This document shows, one piece after another, positions 5,935 through 9,552 of a stretch of DNA of 9,552 nucleotides. A program made the translations under genes and the position numbers. The notes beneath the pieces were generated by a model that saw only the letters and a program-made list of their open reading frames with translations, did not search any database and had not been told where the DNA came from. Numbering within the stretch: the first letter of the stretch is position 1; every line of letters starts with the position of its first letter. Source of the stretch: Nitrospira sp. Its GTDB lineage: Bacteria > Nitrospirota > Nitrospiria > Nitrospirales > Nitrospiraceae. The stretch lies in assembly GCA_029858925.1 (NCBI GenBank), contig JAOUEB010000027.1:1-9552 (forward strand), given 5' to 3'.

Positions 5935-5948
5935 GGGAACTTGTTCCC
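5935..5948. promoter_or_regulatory. Perfect 14-base palindrome before the YtxH gene
   Basis: GGGAAC-TT-GTTCCC is a perfect 6-bp inverted repeat with a two-base centre, placed three bases upstream of the ribosome binding site CGGAGGA (5951-5957). It resembles an operator bound by a dimeric repressor and would block transcription or translation of the YtxH and oxidoreductase unit. No regulator is identified in the window. Confidence 0.4.
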
Positions 5949-5962
5949 AACGGAGGATCGTC

Positions 5963-6274
5963 ATGGAACGTCAGAACACCGAATGTTCAGCATCACCCAT
6001 TGCTCTCGCTTTTCTCGGTGGCGCGATCGTGGGAGGCATTGTAGGCCTATTGCTCGCACCAAAGTCGGGAGTAGAGACTCGCCGTACGATCAAGGGCTAT
6101 GCCGACAAGACCGAGGAAGAGATCGTTGAGATGGCCAAAGAGGCGCGAGCCGCACTCGACGAGACTATAGAGCGTGGTACGCGCTACATGGCGGAGAAGA
6201 AAGCGGATGTGGAGGCGGCGGTCAAAGCCGGCCGAGAAGCGATGAAGGAAAGAATGGAACGAAGATCTAGCTAA
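5963..6274 (+). CDS. YtxH-domain small membrane protein
   Basis: The start is ATG 5963, preceded by GGAGGA. The 103-residue product has one transmembrane segment at about 12-32, glycine-rich with FLGGAIVGGIVGLLLAPKSG, followed by a long charged amphipathic helix. This is the YtxH (gas-vesicle-protein-like) pattern: a single N-terminal membrane helix ending in an APKSG-type turn, then a cytoplasmic coiled-coil-like region. YtxH proteins are widespread and often stress-associated; their biochemical role is not established, and there is no reason here to think of gas vesicles. The gene ends only nine bases before the oxidoreductase gamma-delta gene, and the ribosome binding site of that gene overlaps its stop codon. 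It is therefore very likely the first gene of that operon or shares its transcript. Confidence 0.8.
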   Translation: MERQNTECSASPIALAFLGGAIVGGIVGLLLAPKSGVETRRTIKGYADKTEEEIVEMAKEARAALDETIERGTRYMAEKKADVEAAVKAGREAMKERMERRSS

Positions 6275-6283
6275 GGACAAGCC

Positions 6284-7201
6284 GTGATTGCCGTTCGGTT
6301 CCATGGACGAGGTGGCCAGGGGGCGAAGACTGCGAGCCGCATTCTGGGAACCGCCGCATTCCTGGAAGGGTTCGTGGCACAGGACTCTCCGATTTATGGG
6401 GCCGAGCGGCGCGGCGCGCCGGTGGCCGCCTACACGCGTATCGCCAGGGAGCCGATCCGCGAACGGGGGTTGATCGTTCATCCCGACCTGGTTGTCGTGG
6501 CCGATGCATCGCTCATCCCCGATCCGGCCGCGCGCGTGCTGGAAGGAATCGATGAACGCACGGCGGTCTTCGTCAACTCACCGCTGACCCCTGAACAATT
6601 CCATGCGCAGGGCTCTCTTCCCGGTCGGCTGACGACGCTGGATCTGACGGACATCGCGTTGCAGCAGTTCGGCAAAGGCGGCGCTATCAGCGCCTTGCTC
6701 GGCGTCGTCGCCGGGCGGCTCGTCGGTCTCCGACAGGACTCTCTCCGCGAGGCGATCGTGCGAGAGCTTGCGGATCTCAGCCTCGCCGCGTCGGTGATTG
6801 AACGCAATCAAGCCGTCGCGTTCAACTGCTATGACGCCGTTCGCCCGGTGCTCGTGGAAGCCGTCGCGCCGCAGCCGATCCCTCCGGCGCAGCTACAACG
6901 GCCGACTTATGAACCTCCGACGAGAGGAACTGCCAGGATCAGCGCAGCAGCGAATTCGGTGCTGCGTGAAACCGGCGGCTGGCGGACATTCCGGCCGGTC
7001 CTGGTGCCGGACAAGTGCAACGGCTGTTGGCTCTGTTTCGTCTATTGCCCTGACGGAGTCATCTCGATGACCAAAGACGATAAGCCCGTGATCGATTATG
7101 ATCATTGTAAGGGATGCCAGATCTGCGTCCATGAATGTCCGACCGATGCCCTGGTGGCTGAGCGGGAGAAGGAAGGAGGCGTGGCATGGCGGGCGAAATG
7201 A
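6284..7201 (+). CDS. Pyruvate:ferredoxin oxidoreductase, fused gamma-delta subunit
   Basis: The start is GTG 6284, with AAGGA at 6273-6277. The 305-residue protein joins two subunits that are usually separate. Residues 1 to ~190 are the gamma domain, opening with VRFHGRGGQGAKTAS and containing GAERRGAPV at 39-47, the usual gamma signature. A proline-rich linker (about 193-215) leads to a C-terminal ferredoxin-like delta domain with two [4Fe-4S] sites: cysteines 245, 248, 251, 255 and 275, 278, 281, 285, each in the pattern CxxCxxCxxxCP. The delta part passes electrons to external ferredoxin. The product works in the cytoplasm with the alpha and beta subunits encoded next; the alpha gene starts 16 bases before this one ends, so translation is coupled. 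An intact protein of this kind may be called PorGD. Confidence 0.93.
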   Translation: MIAVRFHGRGGQGAKTASRILGTAAFLEGFVAQDSPIYGAERRGAPVAAYTRIAREPIRERGLIVHPDLVVVADASLIPDPAARVLEGIDERTAVFVNSPLTPEQFHAQGSLPGRLTTLDLTDIALQQFGKGGAISALLGVVAGRLVGLRQDSLREAIVRELADLSLAASVIERNQAVAFNCYDAVRPVLVEAVAPQPIPPAQLQRPTYEPPTRGTARISAAANSVLRETGGWRTFRPVLVPDKCNGCWLCFVYCPDGVISMTKDDKPVIDYDHCKGCQICVHECPTDALVAEREKEGGVAWRAK

Positions 7202-8415
7202 TGACCGGCAATCTGGCGGCCGCGTGGGGCGCGCGGCTGGCCGGGGTGGACTACATTCCCGCGTTTCCCATCACGCCCCAGACGGAAATCGTGGAGGCGT
7301 TGGCCACATGGTGCGAGAGCGGCGCGATGGCTGCGCGGTTTGTGACCATGGATTCCGAGCATTCCATGATGACGGCCGCGGGGGCTGCTGCGGCCACGGG
7401 GGCCCGGGTGTTCACCGCGACGTCCAGTCAGGGTCTGTTGTATGCCATGGAAGTGCTCTATTCGATCTCCGGATGGCGCGCGCCGCTGGTGTTGGTCAAT
7501 GTCTCCCGGGCGCTGGCTGCCCCGATTACACTCGAGCCGGATCACAACGACGTGCTGGCCGCGCGGGACTCCGGTTTTCTTCAAATCCACGCCGAGACCT
7601 GCCAGGAAGTGCTGGATTCCATTCTCATGGCCTATCGGATTGCGGAGGATGCGCGGGTTATGTTGCCGGTCATCGTCAATCTCGACGGCTTCTATCTGTC
7701 CTTCACCCGCGAGCCGGTGATTTTGCCGGCACCGGAGCAGGTCGCGCAGTTCCTGCCGCCGTTTCGACCTGCCCACCTGGGTTTCAAAGCCTCGGCTCCG
7801 CATGCGCTCGGTGTGGCGGTGCTCGGCGGGACACCATACTCCTATTTCCGGCATCAAATGCATCTGGCTGCCATGAATGCCTTGGATGTGCATAGTGAAA
7901 CGGCTGCGGCATTCGAACGACTGTTCGGACGGCGGTACGATGTGGTCGAAGGGTATCGGCTCGACGATGCGGAAGATGTGCTCGTCATGACCAACGCTTT
8001 TGCGAGCAGGGGCAAGGTTGCGGTTGATGCCGCCAGGGCGGAGGGCAGGCGAGTGGGCCTGCTCCGGCTCCGCATGATCCGCCCCTGGCCGGCGGACGCC
8101 ATCCGGGACGCGCTGAGAAGCCGCCGGGCCGTTGCGGTGCTCGATCAGAATCTGGCGCCTGGGCAAGGCGGAATCCTCTTCCAGGAGATTGCAGCCAGTC
8201 TCTACGGCGAACCCTTGCGACCACGGGCGCTGTGCTCGTTTATCGGCGGTCTGGGTGGAAAGAATCTCTCGGAAGGCGAGTTTCGGGCGATCTTTGATCA
8301 GACGGCTGAAGCCGGAGTAAGAGGAAAAGGGATTGGGCCCATCTTGCTGTACACTGAAGCGGAGCACCGGGAGATGACGCAGTTGCAGGCCTTGGCCGGT
8401 GGTCTCAACAGCTGA
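7186..8415 (+). CDS. porA: Pyruvate:ferredoxin oxidoreductase, alpha subunit
   Basis: The ATG at 7186 lies seven bases after GGAAGGAGG (7171-7179), inside the end of the gamma-delta gene. The 409-residue product has alpha-subunit motifs in order: PITPQTEIVE at 28-37, which contacts the thiamine diphosphate side; DSEHSMMTAAGAAAATGARVF at about 56-76; TATSSQGL at 77-84; NVSRALAAPI at 105-114; and DHND at 119-122. The C-terminal part (from about 260) contains the second domain, with VLDQNLAPGQGG near 322. Together with beta it forms the active site that cleaves pyruvate, or another 2-oxo acid, with coenzyme A. In the reductive TCA cycle it would run in reverse, carboxylating acetyl-CoA using reduced ferredoxin. 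Length is normal for a stand-alone alpha subunit. No frameshift is seen. Confidence 0.93.
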   Translation: MAGEMMTGNLAAAWGARLAGVDYIPAFPITPQTEIVEALATWCESGAMAARFVTMDSEHSMMTAAGAAAATGARVFTATSSQGLLYAMEVLYSISGWRAPLVLVNVSRALAAPITLEPDHNDVLAARDSGFLQIHAETCQEVLDSILMAYRIAEDARVMLPVIVNLDGFYLSFTREPVILPAPEQVAQFLPPFRPAHLGFKASAPHALGVAVLGGTPYSYFRHQMHLAAMNALDVHSETAAAFERLFGRRYDVVEGYRLDDAEDVLVMTNAFASRGKVAVDAARAEGRRVGLLRLRMIRPWPADAIRDALRSRRAVAVLDQNLAPGQGGILFQEIAASLYGEPLRPRALCSFIGGLGGKNLSEGEFRAIFDQTAEAGVRGKGIGPILLYTEAEHREMTQLQALAGGLNS

Positions 8416-8432
8416 GAACCGAGAGGTTTGTC

Positions 8433-9365
8433 ATGCCTTGGCAGCGTGGGACATTCAAAAAGATCAAACAGATTCCCAGCGAAGAGCATGTGTTTCCGGG
8501 AACGGCGCTCTGCGCCGGTTGCGGAGGGCTGGAGGCCTTGAGGCTGGCCGCGAAGGTGTTGGGCGACGACGTGGTCTATGTGAATGCCGCCGGGTGCTTT
8601 ACGATGCTGGCGGCCTACCCCTTCACACCGTTCAAAGGGTCATGGCTCTATACGACGATGGGGTCGGCACCTGCCGGTGCGCAGGGGGTGCGCGATGCGC
8701 TGGATGTGCTGATTGCCAAAGGACGATTGGCGAAGGACGAAAACCTGAAAGTCGTGGTGTTGGGAGGAGACGGCTCCACCTACGATATGGCGCTCTCTTC
8801 GACGTCCGGCGCCCTCTATCGCGGCCTCGATTTCTATTATTTCTGTTACGACAACGAAGCCTACGGCAATACGGGGATGCAGCGTTCACCCTCCACGCCG
8901 TACGGCGCGCGGACGGCCACGTCGCCGTGCAGCCTGCAACATCCGGCCGGCACGATGCAGGAGAAGAAGGATATTTTCGAAATCTGGCGGGCACACACCC
9001 CACCCTACATTGCGACGGTTGCGCCGAGGTACCCGTTGGATCTGGAAGAAAAATTCGCGAGGGCGGCAAAATTCACGGGACCAAAGATGTTCCTCGCGCT
9101 GTCTGCCTGTCCCACCGGCTGGCTCTATGATCCGGGAGAGACGCCCGAAGTGGCCAAACTGGCGGTCGAGACCGGCCTCTGGCCGCTGAAAGAGGCGATC
9201 AACGGATCCGTCACCCACACCTACATTCCCAAGCGGAAGCCGGTGGAAGAGTACCTCAAGTTGCAGGGCCGGTTTCGGCACCTGTTCGAACCGGCGAGGC
9301 AGGACGAAGCGATCCAGCACATTCAAGAGCGGGTCGATACTTATTGGAAGCAGGTCAACGGATAA
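8433..9365 (+). CDS. porB: Pyruvate:ferredoxin oxidoreductase, beta subunit
   Basis: The ATG at 8433 follows GAGAGG by six bases, 17 bases after alpha ends. The 310-residue product binds thiamine diphosphate and one [4Fe-4S] cluster. Cluster cysteines are probably C27 and C30 (CAGCG), C55 (AAGCF) and C226 (ACPTGW). The thiamine diphosphate/Mg motif is GGDGSTYDMALSSTSGALYRG at about 111-131, with N141 and NTGMQRS at 146-152. The end has CPTGW, AVETGLWPLKE and KPVEEYLKLQGRF, which from memory are typical of pyruvate-type (PorB) rather than 2-oxoglutarate-type beta subunits, so pyruvate is the most likely substrate; this is inference. It acts in the cytoplasm with the gamma-delta and alpha products. 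In Nitrospirota this enzyme fits the reductive TCA cycle, which needs low-potential ferredoxin. Confidence 0.93.
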   Translation: MPWQRGTFKKIKQIPSEEHVFPGTALCAGCGGLEALRLAAKVLGDDVVYVNAAGCFTMLAAYPFTPFKGSWLYTTMGSAPAGAQGVRDALDVLIAKGRLAKDENLKVVVLGGDGSTYDMALSSTSGALYRGLDFYYFCYDNEAYGNTGMQRSPSTPYGARTATSPCSLQHPAGTMQEKKDIFEIWRAHTPPYIATVAPRYPLDLEEKFARAAKFTGPKMFLALSACPTGWLYDPGETPEVAKLAVETGLWPLKEAINGSVTHTYIPKRKPVEEYLKLQGRFRHLFEPARQDEAIQHIQERVDTYWKQVNG

Positions 9366-9387
9366 CAAAATTGAATGGAGGCGACCC

Positions 9388-9552
9388 ATGGAAGTCAAAG
9401 TATTGTTGTGCAACTGCAAAGGGCTCTGTGACTCATTCAAAGATTCCGACATGAACAAACTCCCGTTCGAGGTCGAGTCAGACTTGGACGTGAAGTACAC
9501 GGTTCTCAGTCCACAGCTGTGCGGCCAGGGGGGGGAACGCCATCCTGGAGGA
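9388..9552 (+). CDS. Cysteine-containing, HdrA-like protein, 5' part (likely frameshifted)
   Basis: The ATG at 9388 follows TGGAGG, 22 bases after porB ends, and the frame is open to the window end. The visible N-terminus, MEVKVLLCNCKGLCDSF, then a spacer and SPQLCGQGG, has cysteines at 8, 10, 14 and 45. It resembles the N-terminal region of HdrA-like proteins, in which a C-x-C is followed later by a lone cysteine; this is a weak family call. A role in linking ferredoxin to another redox pool is inferred from context. At the G8 run 9528-9535 the reading changes to ERHPGG, while one G fewer would give NAILE, which looks like the normal continuation. The annotated frame past 9535 is therefore doubtful. 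The gene is cut by the window. Confidence 0.6.
   Translation, partial: MEVKVLLCNCKGLCDSFKDSDMNKLPFEVESDLDVKYTVLSPQLCGQGGERHPGG

Noticed and set aside
5936..5961. GGAACTT as an extracytoplasmic-function sigma -35 element before the YtxH gene
   Set aside because: With normal spacing the -10 would fall at the start codon, so the transcript would begin inside the gene; the palindrome explanation fits better.
7102..8367. 421-codon minus-strand frame opposite porA
   Set aside because: porA is full length with all family motifs; the reverse frame has no recognisable domain.

Overview
The window most likely comes from a GC-rich Nitrospirota bacterium, probably Nitrospira. The evidence is several secreted c-type cytochromes, a pyruvate:ferredoxin oxidoreductase with a fused gamma-delta subunit (fitting CO2 fixation by the reductive TCA cycle), a PPK2 kinase, a secreted DUF1264 protein and a YtxH-type protein. 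This assignment is inferred from gene content and remembered family resemblance; no search was run. All recognised genes lie on the + strand and no mobile element was seen.

Region 1 (1-2423): the 3' end of a multiheme cytochrome c gene, a hairpin built on a roughly 7-base rhythm right after its stop, a DsrE-family protein and a PPK2 polyphosphate kinase. Region 2 (2424-3204): a noncoding stretch with small dyads and a good sigma70-like promoter, a secreted DUF1264 (OBAP-like) protein and a terminator hairpin.

Region 3 (3264-4994): two translationally coupled secreted monoheme cytochromes c (ATGA overlap), then a Cu/Zn superoxide dismutase lipoprotein and a strong terminator-like hairpin. Region 4 (4995-5828): a noncoding region with a 9-bp inverted repeat just upstream of a sigma54-type (GG-N10-GC) promoter candidate, driving a periplasmic Spy/CpxP/ZraP-like protein with His/Met/Gly-rich ends. 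Regions 3 and 4 read as a cell-envelope electron-transfer, metal and oxidative-stress neighbourhood.

Region 5 (5829-9552): a small YtxH-type membrane protein sits only 9 bases upstream of a 2-oxoacid:ferredoxin oxidoreductase operon, ordered gamma-delta fusion, alpha, beta. Next comes the start of a cysteine-containing, HdrA-like protein, cut by the window end. Its last bases cross an eight-G run that looks like a frameshift. The beta subunit resembles the pyruvate type, so the complex probably interconverts pyruvate with acetyl-CoA and CO2 using ferredoxin.

The best candidates for a second look are the sigma54 promoter with its upstream dyad, the unusual oxidoreductase operon layout with the G8 frameshift, and the hairpin behind the first cytochrome. 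I found no clearly new defence or mobile system.
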